Below are positions 51,352-59,478 of a stretch of 64,000 nucleotides of DNA, one piece after another. This DNA is from Streptomyces sp. NRRL F-6492 (GTDB lineage Bacteria; Actinomycetota; Actinomycetes; Streptomycetales; Streptomycetaceae), in assembly GCF_001280125.1 (NCBI RefSeq), contig NZ_LGEG01000057.1, forward strand, positions 1-64,000, written 5' to 3'. The translations under genes and the position numbers were made by a program. The notes beneath the pieces are model-generated. The model was not told the DNA's origin and searched no databases. It saw nothing but the letters and a program-made list of their open reading frames with translations. Every line of letters begins with the position of its first letter. Positions within the stretch are counted from its first letter, which is position 1.

Positions 51352-52968
51352 ATGCGGTACTCCATACGAGGGCCCCGGCGCGGCCCCGCACTCCTGGCGA
51401 CCTCGGTGGCACTGGCCACCGTGGCGGCCTGTTCCGGCGGCTCCGCGGCGGGCCCCTCCTCCGCCCCGTCCCCCGGCTCGGCCACGGCCGCCGCGCCCAC
51501 GAGCGCGCCGCCCCCGCCGACACCGACGCCGACCCGCACGTACCCGCTCTCCAGCGCGCCCCGCACGGTCCCGGCCGTCCGCGCCCACGAGCCCGCCCGC
51601 GGCCCCGGCTGGAAGCCGGCGCCCACGGGCGGGGTCGTCATCGCCGCGAACAGCGGGGGCCTCGCCGACGAGGGGAAGCTGATCGCGGGCGAGCTGGGCA
51701 TCCCGTACCGGGGCGCCGTCGCCGCCGGACCCGGGGACGTCGAGCTGGCCCTCGGCGGGACGGGTGCCCCCGAGTCGTACACCCTCGTCGTCCAAGGCGA
51801 CCGGGTGCGGATCAGCGGGCCCGACGAGGCCGGGGTCTTCTACGGCACCCGCACCCTCAAGCAGTCGGTGAAATCGGCCGGCACGATGCCCGAGGGGACG
51901 GTGAACGACCGGCCGGCCAAGCCGCAGCGCGGGCTGAACGTCGACACCGCCCGCAAGCACTTCACGGCCGCCTGGATCGAGGACCGCATCCGCGAGATGG
52001 GCGACCTCAAGCTCAACCAGCTCGGACTGCACTTCTCCGACGACCAGGGCTTCCGGATCGAGTCCGACAGCCACCCCGAGGTGGTCTCCGCCCAGCACCT
52101 CACCAAGGCCGAGGTGCGGCGGATCCTCGCCCTCGCCGCCGAGCGGCACGTCACCGTCGTCCCCGAGATCGACTCCCCGGGACACCTCGGCGCCGTCATC
52201 GCCGCCCACCCGGACCTCCAGCTCCGCAGCGCGACCGGCCGGGCCCCGCGCGGCGCCGTCGACATCGCGAACCCGGCCTCGGCGAAGATCGTCGACGACC
52301 TGCTGCGCGAGTACTCCCGGCTCTTCCCCGGCGCGTACTGGCACCTCGGCGCCGACGAGTACGTGGCCCTCATGGCGAAGGACCCCGAGGCCACCTACCC
52401 GGAGCTGGCGCGGGCCGCGAAGGCGAAGTACGGGCCCTCCGCCCGGGTCCAGGACCTGGCCACCGGCTGGCTCAACGACCGCGCCGCCGTCGTCCGCCCC
52501 ACCGGCAAGACCCTCAAGGCCTGGAACGACGGCTTCTTCACGGGCGGCGTCGTGAACGCGGCGAAGGACCTGGAGGTCGAGTACTGGACGGGCAAGGAGA
52601 TCGGCGCCCGGCCGCCCGTCTCCCACCTGAGCCAGGGCCGGAAGATGGTCAACCTCAACGACGAGTACCTCTACTACGTCCTCGGCGAGCCCAACGACTT
52701 CGCGTACCCCACCGGCCGCCGGATCTACGAGCAGTGGACCCCGCTCGTCGTGCGCGGCACCAGCCCCGTCCCGGCGAAGTACGACGCCCAGATCCTCGGC
52801 GCCCGCTTCGCCGTCTGGTGCGACCTGGCGAACTCCCAGACCCCGGCCCAGGTGGCGGCCGGCATCCGGCTGCCCCTCGCGGCCCTCTCCCAGAAGGTCT
52901 GGAACCCGGCGAAGCCGACGGCGGGCTGGGACCAGTTCCGGGCGCTGGCGGAGCGGGTGCGCGGCTGA
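51352..52968 (+). CDS. Beta-N-acetylhexosaminidase lipoprotein (GH20)
   Basis: A 538-aa lipoprotein. Signal peptide residues 1-23 end in a lipobox, LATVAACSGG. A Pro/Thr/Ala-rich linker leads to a GH20b small domain (LALGGTGAPESYTLVVQGDR) and the catalytic barrel. The acid-base pair is Asp335-Glu336 in WHLGADEYVAL. Substrate-binding elements are LGLHFSDDQGFRIES, VPEIDSPGHLGAVIA and KAWNDGFFTGG. It removes terminal GlcNAc or GalNAc from polymers on the outer surface. ATG 51352 follows gggggagga. Together with the deacetylase at 26725 it points to amino-sugar polymer use. Confidence 0.93.
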   Translation: MRYSIRGPRRGPALLATSVALATVAACSGGSAAGPSSAPSPGSATAAAPTSAPPPPTPTPTRTYPLSSAPRTVPAVRAHEPARGPGWKPAPTGGVVIAANSGGLADEGKLIAGELGIPYRGAVAAGPGDVELALGGTGAPESYTLVVQGDRVRISGPDEAGVFYGTRTLKQSVKSAGTMPEGTVNDRPAKPQRGLNVDTARKHFTAAWIEDRIREMGDLKLNQLGLHFSDDQGFRIESDSHPEVVSAQHLTKAEVRRILALAAERHVTVVPEIDSPGHLGAVIAAHPDLQLRSATGRAPRGAVDIANPASAKIVDDLLREYSRLFPGAYWHLGADEYVALMAKDPEATYPELARAAKAKYGPSARVQDLATGWLNDRAAVVRPTGKTLKAWNDGFFTGGVVNAAKDLEVEYWTGKEIGARPPVSHLSQGRKMVNLNDEYLYYVLGEPNDFAYPTGRRIYEQWTPLVVRGTSPVPAKYDAQILGARFAVWCDLANSQTPAQVAAGIRLPLAALSQKVWNPAKPTAGWDQFRALAERVRG

Positions 52969-53091
52969 GCTGCGCTTTTGACGTGGACGTACCGACTTCG
53001 CATCGCGTACGTTCCCCCGGCGGCGGCCGCTCGGCCGCCGCCGGTGCCTCGGGGAGGGGCGCCGACCTTCCCCGGGGGGACCCCTGTCTTC

Positions 53092-53730
53092 ATGCTCCGC
53101 AATCCGAACGGCCTTTCGCACGCCGTCGTGGCCCTGCTCGCGGGCAACATCGCCTTCGACGTCCTGTTCGCCGTGATCGAGCTGCGCTTCCTGCTGACCG
53201 ACGTCGCCGCGGACTCCTTCGACCCGGCCGTCTTCGGCACCCTCGACCTGAACGTGGCCTACAGCATGGCGTTCACGCTGTACGTGGCGACCGGGATCGT
53301 CTTCGTCGTCTGGTTCCACCGGCTGCGGAAGAACGCCGAGGTCTGGGCCGGCGACCTCCAGGGCCGGAAGCCCGGCTGGGCCATCGGCGGGTGGTTCGTC
53401 CCCATCGCCAACCTGTGGATCCCGCGGGGGATCGCCGCCGACATCTGGCGGGCCAGCCGGTGGCAGCCGTACGCCGCCGACGCCGCGCGGGAGCTGGCGC
53501 TCCTCAACGCCTGGTGGACGTTCTGGGTCGCCGACGTGGTCGTGGACAGGATCGCCACGCAGCTCTACAAGGGGGCCGAGACTGCCGGGGCCTACACCAC
53601 CGCGGCCTCCTGGTCCCTCGCGGGCTACCTGCTCGACATCGCCGCCGCCGTCCTCGCGATCCTCTTCGTCCGGCGCCTCACCTCTATGCAGCACGCCAAG
53701 GCCAATGGCATGATTCCGGCCACACAGTGA
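53092..53730 (+). CDS. DUF4328 membrane protein
   Basis: A 212-aa protein with about five helices (VVALLAGNIAFDVLFAVIEL, AYSMAFTLYVATGIVFVVWF, GYLLDIAAAVLAILFVRRL). The motif WFVPIANLWIPRGIAADIWRA is the DUF4328 signature. ATG 53092 follows ccgggggga. Function unknown. The last residues (AKANGMIPATQ) lie just before a short inverted repeat at about 53738-53769. Confidence 0.85.
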   Translation: MLRNPNGLSHAVVALLAGNIAFDVLFAVIELRFLLTDVAADSFDPAVFGTLDLNVAYSMAFTLYVATGIVFVVWFHRLRKNAEVWAGDLQGRKPGWAIGGWFVPIANLWIPRGIAADIWRASRWQPYAADAARELALLNAWWTFWVADVVVDRIATQLYKGAETAGAYTTAASWSLAGYLLDIAAAVLAILFVRRLTSMQHAKANGMIPATQ

Positions 53731-53797
53731 CGAAAAGGCGACTCCCCGCGACGTAAGGGGAAGCGCCGCGTCCGTATCGGGTGGCGAGGAGGCGTCC

Positions 53798-54382
53798 ATG
53801 ACGTCGGGGAAGCCGGGGAACGACCGGAGCCTGCGGGAGCTGATCGACGGGGCCGACGAGCGGGGACTGGCCGCGGCCGGCCTCGCCTGCCTCGACCGCT
53901 GCCTCCCGCTGCTCGCCGCCGACCGGGACGACGCCCTGCGACCCGCCTGGGCGGCCGTCGCGCGCGCCGACGGCGCGGCGTGGGCCGAGGCCGTCGCCGA
54001 GGCCCGCGTCGAGCTGGACGCCGGGGACGGCGGGGACGGCGGGGACGCGGCGGAGGCCGTGCGCGGCATGCTGGCGTCCGCCCCCGAGGCCTGGTCGCCG
54101 GAGTCCCTGCGCGCCTGGGTCGGCGCGTGCTCCGGCACCGCCCTCGCCCTGCACGGACGGTACGACGCGGCCGGCGCCGACGAGGGACTCGTCGAGCGCT
54201 GCCGCGCCGGGGACGAGGACGGCGCGGGCCCGCTGCTCGCCGGGGAGCTCCGCCGTCAGCGGGCCGTCCTCGAATCGGTCGCCCACGGCCCGACCGGACT
54301 GCGCCGGGCCCGCGAGCTCTCCGTCGAGGGCGGCCGGGTGCTGCGCGCGGTTGTCTCCCGCCGGGCCCGCACCACCGCCTGA
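53798..54382 (+). CDS. Hypothetical soluble protein
   Basis: A 194-aa acidic, Ala-rich helical protein from ATG 53798, with GAGGAGG 8 nt upstream. No signal peptide or membrane helix. Features: LRELIDGADERGLAAAGLAC, WAAVARADGAAWAEAVAEAR, and a GDGGDGGDAA loop. A conserved-looking central Cys/Trp (WVGACSGTALALHGRYDA) stands out. No family was recognised. The stop codon lies in a 13-bp tandem repeat. Confidence 0.75.
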   Translation: MTSGKPGNDRSLRELIDGADERGLAAAGLACLDRCLPLLAADRDDALRPAWAAVARADGAAWAEAVAEARVELDAGDGGDGGDAAEAVRGMLASAPEAWSPESLRAWVGACSGTALALHGRYDAAGADEGLVERCRAGDEDGAGPLLAGELRRQRAVLESVAHGPTGLRRARELSVEGGRVLRAVVSRRARTTA

Positions 54383-54419
54383 GGAGACCGCCCGAGGAGA
54401 CCGCCTGAGGAGACCGTCG
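54378..54419 (+). repeat. 13-bp tandem repeat (x3) at a stop codon
   Basis: Units cgcctgaggagac, cgcccgaggagac and cgcctgaggagac follow each other at 54378-54416; the first contains the TGA of the hypothetical gene. More degenerate gaggcgaccg units continue to about 54480. Confidence 0.8.
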
Positions 54420-54504
54420 CCCTGGGCGTACCACCGGCCGAGGAGGCCACTGCCCGAGGCGACCGCCGCCCGAGGGCGACCGCCGCCCACCGTCCGAGGC
54501 GCGG

Positions 54505-55254
54505 TCAGGCCCCCGTTTCCGCCTCCGGGGCCTGGATCGCGATCGAGGCGACCGCCTCCGAGATCTCCCGCTCCGCCGTCGCCTTGTCGAGGCCGAGCCC
54601 GCTCAGCACGCCCTCCCCGTCCTCGTGCTCCAGGAGCGCGAGCAGGACGTGCTCGGTGCCGACGTAGTTGTGTCCGAGGCGCAGGGCCTCGCGGAACGTC
54701 AGTTCCAGGACCTTCTTCGCCGCCGCGTCGTACGGCACGAGCGCGGGCGGTTCCTCGACGGCCGGCGGCAGGGTCGCGGCCGCGGCCTCGCGCACCCGGT
54801 CGAGGGCCACGCCCCGCGAGGCGATCCAGTGCGCCGCGAGCCCCTCGGGCTCGGCGAGCAGGCCGAGCACCAGGTGGGAGGGGGTGATCTCGGCGTTGCC
54901 CACGGCCGTGGCCTCGTTCTGGGAGGCCATGACCACGTTCCGGGCGCGGGGCGTGAAGCGGCTGAACCCGGCGTTCGGGTCCATCTTCTCGGTGTCCGGT
55001 TCCTTGGGCACGAACCGCTTCTGGGCGGCCTGGCGGGTGACGCCCATGCTGTGGCCGATGTCGGTCCAGGAGGCGCCGGAGCGCCGGGCCTGGTCCACGA
55101 AGTGGCCGATGAGGTGGTCGGCGACGTCGCCGAGGTGGTCCGCCGCGATGACCGCGCCGGAGAGCTGCTCCAGGGCGTCGGGGTGGACCTTCTTGATGGC
55201 TTCGATGAGTTCGTCGAGACGGACGGGAACGGTCGGACCGACTGGATTCGTCAT
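54505..55254 (-). CDS. HTH protein with two ClpC-type N-terminal repeats, no ATPase
   Basis: A 249-aa protein. Residues about 30-80 form an HTH (GDVADHLIGHFVDQARRSGA, then SWTDIGHSMGVTRQAAQKRF). Residues about 95-165 and 170-240 are the two Clp-R repeats found at the N-terminus of ClpC/ClpA (FTPRARNVVMASQNEA, ITPSHLVLGLLAE; LGHNYVGTEHVLLALLEHED). There is no AAA domain. ATG 55254 is leaderless: the -10 TAGGGT ends 6 nt upstream. A palindrome over the -35 box and spacer suggests self-repression. Its HTH closely matches that of the ClpX-zinc-finger protein at 22880. Confidence 0.88.
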   Translation of the reverse strand: MTNPVGPTVPVRLDELIEAIKKVHPDALEQLSGAVIAADHLGDVADHLIGHFVDQARRSGASWTDIGHSMGVTRQAAQKRFVPKEPDTEKMDPNAGFSRFTPRARNVVMASQNEATAVGNAEITPSHLVLGLLAEPEGLAAHWIASRGVALDRVREAAAATLPPAVEEPPALVPYDAAAKKVLELTFREALRLGHNYVGTEHVLLALLEHEDGEGVLSGLGLDKATAEREISEAVASIAIQAPEAETGA

Positions 55255-55260
55255 GAGGCA

Positions 55261-55301
55261 ACCCTAGGTTGACACCCGAGGGGTGTCAACTGTCGGTTGA
55301 C
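55261..55301 (-). promoter_or_regulatory. Leaderless promoter with overlapping operator of the Clp-N/HTH gene
   Basis: On the minus strand, TTGACA (55284-55289), a 17-bp spacer and TAGGGT (55261-55266) form a near-consensus promoter. A perfect 10-bp-arm palindrome (gttgacaccc, 3-nt centre) at 55268-55290 spans the -35 box and the spacer. A further half site (gttgac) lies at 55296-55301. Confidence 0.8.
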
Positions 55302-55341
55302 ATGCATGAGGGCGCACCGCGCCCGGGAGGATCCGGCGGCC

Positions 55342-55444
55342 GGAGAAAGGGGAAAGGGGGAGGGAAAAGGAGAGACGACCGAGGCCGCCACCCCCCACAG
55401 GAGAGGCCCCGGTCGTCCTCCACGGAGCCGCAGCACGGCTCCGT
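55342..55444 (+). other. 34-nt polypurine tract and a hairpin before the sigma factor gene
   Basis: 55342-55375 is uninterrupted purine, with G-runs (ggggaaagggggaggg) of G-quadruplex type. A 9-bp hairpin (acggagccg, loop cagca) follows at 55422-55444. This lies in the 313-bp gap between the Clp-N/HTH gene and the sigma factor gene, for which no coding function is seen. Confidence 0.6.
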
Positions 55445-55567
55445 ACTCCTTTCAGCGCCGGGAGTGCGCTTTCTGTCACACCGGATCCGGCCACTGGAAG
55501 GTTGCAAGTTGTACAAGGGGGGGACGCCGCGTGGACGAGGTGCCGGAGCACCACGTAGCGTGCTCGT

Positions 55568-56317
55568 GTGTTGGACAGCGTGGCGGCGGTGACCGGCCGT
55601 GACGAGACGACGCGACCGACGAACAGGGTTTGGGGAGTGCTGGGGGACGACGCGGAGCTGACGGCCGCGGTGCTCGCCGCACAGCACGGGGACGAGGACG
55701 CCTTCCGTGCTGTGTATCGCGCCGTGCACCCCCGGCTGCTCGGCTACATACGCACACTGGTCGGCGACGGCGACGCGGAGGACGTGGCCTCCGAGGCCTG
55801 GCTCCAGATCGCGCGCGACCTCGACCGCTTCGGCGGCGACGCGGACCGCTTCCGCGGCTGGGCCGCCCGGATCGCCCGCAACCGCGCCCTCGACCACATA
55901 CGGATGCGCGGCCGGCGCCCCGTCGTCGGCGCGGACGAGACCGAACTCACCGACAAGCCCGCCGAGTCCGACACCGCGAGCGAAGCCCTGGAGGCCCTGG
56001 CCACCGGCCGCACCATGGACCTGATCGCCCAGCTCCCGCAGGACCAGGCCGAGGCCGTCGTGCTGCGCGTCGTCGTCGGCCTGGACGCCAAGAGCGCCGC
56101 CGACACCCTGGGCAAGCGCCCCGGCGCCGTGCGCACCGCCGCGCACCGCGGCCTCAAGAGGCTCGCCGAACTCCTCGGGGTCGAGGGCGCCCAGGACGGC
56201 ACCGGCGGGACCGTCGTCCCGCTGGACGGCGTGCCCCCGCAGCGCGGCCGGACACCGGGAGCGGTGGCGCCCGGTCGTGTGACGCAATCGCGTCCGCGTA
56301 CGCAGAAGGACATGTGA
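55568..56317 (+). CDS. ECF-type RNA polymerase sigma factor
   Basis: A 249-aa sigma-70 family protein with region 2 (FRAVYRAVHPRLLGYIRTLV, ASEAWLQIARDLDRFGGDAD, RIARNRALDHIRMRGRRP) and region 4 (LIAQLPQDQAEAVVLRVVVG, LGKRPGAVRTAAHRGLKRLA). The start is uncertain: GTG 55568 gives the longest form and GTG 55580/55589 are alternatives; none has a strong ribosome-binding site. A C-terminal extension of about 50 residues is Pro/Gly/Arg-rich. The stop overlaps the next start (TGATG), which fits a sigma factor with a membrane partner. Confidence 0.88.
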   Translation: MLDSVAAVTGRDETTRPTNRVWGVLGDDAELTAAVLAAQHGDEDAFRAVYRAVHPRLLGYIRTLVGDGDAEDVASEAWLQIARDLDRFGGDADRFRGWAARIARNRALDHIRMRGRRPVVGADETELTDKPAESDTASEALEALATGRTMDLIAQLPQDQAEAVVLRVVVGLDAKSAADTLGKRPGAVRTAAHRGLKRLAELLGVEGAQDGTGGTVVPLDGVPPQRGRTPGAVAPGRVTQSRPRTQKDM

Positions 56318-57480
56318 TGGCCGACGAGCGGTACCAGTGGCTCGACGCGGAGGCCGCGGAGCGACTGCTGCGCGGCGAGCCCGCCGCCCCCGCCGACGAC
56401 CTCGCGCGCCTGCGGGCCGAACGCCTCGCGGCGGCCCTCGACGCGGTCCGCGCCCCGGCCGCGGACGCCGCACTGCCGGGAGAGGCGGCGGCCCTCGCCG
56501 CCTTCCGCGAGGCCACGGCCGCCCGGGCCGCCGCGGCGCCGGGAAGCACGAGGTCCGCGGCCGGGAGCGCCGCCGGGAACCCCGCCGACCTCGGCCGGGT
56601 GCGCCTCGCCCGCGTCGCCGCCCCGCCGCGCCGCTGGGGCCGCTCCGCCCGGTACGGGCTCGCCGCCGCGGTCGCCGCCGTCGCCGTCGGCGGGGTCGCC
56701 GTCGCCGCGGGCACCGGCGCCCTCCCGCTGGTGGGCCCCGCGCCCGCCAGCTCCGTCTCGGCCGGGGACACCGCCCGGCCGCTCCTCTCGCCGGAGCCCG
56801 ACGGCATGCGCGAGGACCTCGGGATACCCGGGCCCCCGCCGCCCGGCGAGGACCGCACGCCCGGCTCGTCCCCCTCCACCGGCACGGACTCCCCGGCACC
56901 GACCACCCCGGCCCCGGACGGAGGAGGCGCCGGAGACGGCGGCGGAGAAGGCGACGGGGAGGGCGTGGACCGGCCGAAGCGGGACGTCCCGGAGCCCGGC
57001 CGGAGCACGGCGGGCACGGACGGCGCCCCGGACCCGGGCCGCACGGGCGGCCGGGACCGCGACCGGGCCGGGAACGGGAACGGGAACAGGGACGGCGGCA
57101 CGGACTTCCGGGAGAAGGCCGTCGAGGCCTGCCGGGCGTACCGGTCGGGAAAGCTCGACGACGGCAGCCGCCGCCGGCTCACGGACACCCTGCGCGACGG
57201 CGAGACCCTGCGCCGCTACTGCGACCGCGTCCTCTCCGGCGCCACCGGCGCACCCGGAGACGCCTCCAAGGGCGGCTCGAAGGACCGTCCCGGCTCCGGC
57301 CCCAGGAACCGCCCCGAGGGCGACGCGAAGGGCCCCCGCCCCGGCGGCCGGGCCGGGGGCTCCTGGAACAGGGACGGAGGCGCCCCGCCCTCGGCGCAGC
57401 CCCTCGCCGGACCGGCCTCCGCGACCTCCGGGGACCCCCTGGAGAGCGGCGCGACGACGCGCCTCCCGCTCGCGGTGTAA
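56317..57480 (+). CDS. Membrane partner of the ECF sigma factor (putative anti-sigma)
   Basis: A 387-aa protein from ATG 56317, overlapping the sigma stop, with agaagga upstream. Residues 1-75 are helical and cytoplasmic (YQWLDAEAAERLLRGEPAAP), where an anti-sigma domain would lie, but no zinc-binding HxxxCxxC is present. One membrane helix near 110-135 (GLAAAVAAVAVGGVAVAAGT). The outer part is long and disordered (Pro/Gly/Ser/Asp runs) around one possibly folded segment (KAVEACRAYRSGKLDDGSRR, LRRYCDRVL), with two Cys. Anti-sigma function is inferred from coupling and topology only. Confidence 0.78.
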   Translation: MADERYQWLDAEAAERLLRGEPAAPADDLARLRAERLAAALDAVRAPAADAALPGEAAALAAFREATAARAAAAPGSTRSAAGSAAGNPADLGRVRLARVAAPPRRWGRSARYGLAAAVAAVAVGGVAVAAGTGALPLVGPAPASSVSAGDTARPLLSPEPDGMREDLGIPGPPPPGEDRTPGSSPSTGTDSPAPTTPAPDGGGAGDGGGEGDGEGVDRPKRDVPEPGRSTAGTDGAPDPGRTGGRDRDRAGNGNGNRDGGTDFREKAVEACRAYRSGKLDDGSRRRLTDTLRDGETLRRYCDRVLSGATGAPGDASKGGSKDRPGSGPRNRPEGDAKGPRPGGRAGGSWNRDGGAPPSAQPLAGPASATSGDPLESGATTRLPLAV

Positions 57481-57631
57481 CACTTTCCGGACCGTCGGCG
57501 CAGTACGTAATGCCGACTGGTCATCGGCCGCGCGATGAGCCGGGGTTCCCCCCGTACCTACGGCTCGGCGCACCCGGCGCGGGTGGGGCACGTTCCCCCG
57601 GTCCCACCCGCGCCCTTCCCCCTTCCCGTCC

Positions 57632-58573
57632 CTACCAGTGGACGACGACCTTGTCCCCGACCTTCACCTGGTCGAAGAGGGCCGCGAGCTTGGCCCGGTC
57701 CCGGACGTTGACGCAGCCGTGCGAGGCCCCCGCGTAGCCGCGGGCCGCGAAGTCCGCCGAGTAGTGCACGGCCTGGCCGCCGCTGAAGAACATCGCGTAC
57801 GGCATGGGCGTGTGGTAGATCGTCGACGTCCACTCGCGGGCCTTCCAGCCCACGCTGAACGTGCCCTCGCGGGTCGGGGTGTTCTCCGAGCCGAAGCGGA
57901 CGTCCATCGACGAGACGACCTTGCCGTCGATCATCCAGGCGAGGGTCCGGCTCTCCTTGCTGATGCAGAGCACCCGGCCGGTCGTGCACGCCGGTGCCGG
58001 GGCGTCCAGGGCGTTGGTGGTCGCCGGCTTCAGCTCGTCGGCGGTCGGCTTCCGGCTCGCGGCGAGCAGCCGCTGCCAGGTGGTCTCGTCGACCGAGCCG
58101 GTGCCGGGCAGCCCCTGCTTCCGCTGGAAGGCCTTGACCGCGCCCCCCGTCATCGTCCCGTAGAAGCCGGTGGGCGCGCGGTCGAAGACGCCGAGCTGCC
58201 GCAGCCGCGCCTGGAGCTCGCGCACCCGCTCGTTCTCGTCCCCGTCCTTCAGGAGGACCGGGGACGCCGGCGTCCCGGAGTCCGTGCCGGAGGGCTCCGG
58301 GGTGGGGAAGGAGGGGGAGGAGGACGGCGCCTCGCCGTCGGCCGTCGGGGAGGCGCCGGGCGAGCCCGAGGCCGACTCGGAAGCCGACGGCGACACCGAG
58401 TCCGACGCCGAGGCCGACGGCTTCGGCGAAGAACTGCCCGAGGGCCCCGCGGAACCGCCGCCCCCCGTACCCGCCGCCTGGGCCGTACAGCCCGCGACGA
58501 GCGCCACCGACACCGCCGCCAGCACCACTCTCCGTACGACACCTCTGCGCACGACGGCCGAAGACCGCTTCAT
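57632..58573 (-). CDS. L,D-transpeptidase lipoprotein with peptidoglycan-binding domain
   Basis: A 313-aa protein from ATG 58573. Signal peptide and lipobox VALVAGC near residue 31. A long Ser/Ala/Pro-rich linker (repeats of SASDSVSPSASES) is followed by a PG_binding_1 domain (VRELQARLRQLGVFDRAPTG, GAVKAFQRKQGLPGTGSVDE) and a YkuD catalytic domain. The nucleophile is Cys287 in SHGCVNVRDRA, with His in QAVHYSADF. It forms 3-3 crosslinks or attaches proteins in the cell wall. A good ribosome-binding site (gggggg) is present. Confidence 0.93.
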   Translation of the reverse strand: MKRSSAVVRRGVVRRVVLAAVSVALVAGCTAQAAGTGGGGSAGPSGSSSPKPSASASDSVSPSASESASGSPGASPTADGEAPSSSPSFPTPEPSGTDSGTPASPVLLKDGDENERVRELQARLRQLGVFDRAPTGFYGTMTGGAVKAFQRKQGLPGTGSVDETTWQRLLAASRKPTADELKPATTNALDAPAPACTTGRVLCISKESRTLAWMIDGKVVSSMDVRFGSENTPTREGTFSVGWKAREWTSTIYHTPMPYAMFFSGGQAVHYSADFAARGYAGASHGCVNVRDRAKLAALFDQVKVGDKVVVHW

Positions 58574-58760
58574 CGTTGCCCCCCGGGAAACTCGTTCTGT
58601 ACGTAGAGGGATGCTTCCCGGGCCCTCGTGGTTGCGCACCACGGCCGGAAACCGCCCCTCCCGCGCAAGTCGGAGCGGGGGCCGCCGGGCGACCCGTGCC
58701 GATCTTCCGTGATGCGAAACACGGGGGCGGAACGTCGTACGCGCATGCGACACTCCGCCC

Positions 58761-59417
58761 ATGCTGGGTGTCACCGATCTGCCGACCTACCTCGCCGGGC
58801 TCGTCCTCATCATCCTCCTGCCCGGACCGAACTCGCTCTACGTCCTCTCCGTCGCCGCCCGCAAGGGCACCCGGACCGGATACAAGGCCGCCGCCGGCGT
58901 CTTCACCGGCGACACGGTCCTCATGACCCTGGCCGCCCTCGGCGCGGCCTCCCTCCTCCAGACCACCCCGCTCCTCTTCACGGTCGTGAAGTACGCGGGC
59001 GCCGGATACCTGGCCTGGATGGCGTACGGGATGCTGCGGGCCGCCCGGTCGATGTGGCGCTCGCGCGAGGAGACGGCCGCCGAGGAGCCCGCGGGCGCCC
59101 CGGCGGGCCCCGCCGAGCGCCCGTACCGGCGCGCGCTGGTCATCAGCCTCTTCAACCCGAAGGCGATCCTCTTCCTGATCTCCTTCTTCGTGCAGTTCGT
59201 GGACCCCGGCTACGCCTACCCGGCGCTCTCCTTCCTGGTCCTCGGCGCCCTGCTCCAGCTCGGCAGCTTCCTCTACCTCACGACCCTCATCTTCGGCGGC
59301 ACCCGCCTCTCCGCCGCCTTCCGCCGCCGCCGGCGCCTCTCCGCCGGCGCGACCTCGGCGGCCGGCGCCCTCTTCCTCGGCTTCGCCGCGAAGCTCTCCC
59401 TCAGCAGCGCCGCCTGA
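58761..59417 (+). CDS. LysE/LeuE family amino-acid exporter
   Basis: A 218-aa transporter with six helices. The family motif LLPGPNSLYVLSVAARKGTR lies near residue 20 (PGPN), and ISLFNPKAILFLISFFVQFV near 135 (NPK). Loops are Ala/Glu-rich (EETAAEEPAGAPAGPAE). ATG 58761 has a -10-like GACACT about 7 nt upstream and no ribosome-binding site, so it is probably leaderless. It precedes the MerR gene by about 60 bp; the operator of that gene lies between them. Confidence 0.9.
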   Translation: MLGVTDLPTYLAGLVLIILLPGPNSLYVLSVAARKGTRTGYKAAAGVFTGDTVLMTLAALGAASLLQTTPLLFTVVKYAGAGYLAWMAYGMLRAARSMWRSREETAAEEPAGAPAGPAERPYRRALVISLFNPKAILFLISFFVQFVDPGYAYPALSFLVLGALLQLGSFLYLTTLIFGGTRLSAAFRRRRRLSAGATSAAGALFLGFAAKLSLSSAA

Positions 59418-59437
59418 CCCCGCCCCGCGGACACCGC

Positions 59438-59459
59438 TTGACCCTCACACCGTGTGAGG
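59438..59459 (+). promoter_or_regulatory. MerR-type promoter with dyad between boxes
   Basis: TTGACC at 59438-59443 is a -35 box; the perfect dyad cctcacac-c-gtgtgagg occupies 59443-59459, where a MerR protein binds between -35 and -10. With ttccgt as -10 the spacer is 19 bp, the long spacing MerR proteins act on. Confidence 0.7.
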
Positions 59460-59478
59460 CCGTTCCGTAGGGGGCGTC

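Noticed and set aside
50631..53756. Long frames on both strands over uraD, GH20 and DUF4328 genes
   Set aside because: They are Arg/Pro/Gly-rich shadows typical of high-GC DNA and hold no recognisable domain; the GH20 and DUF4328 frames do.
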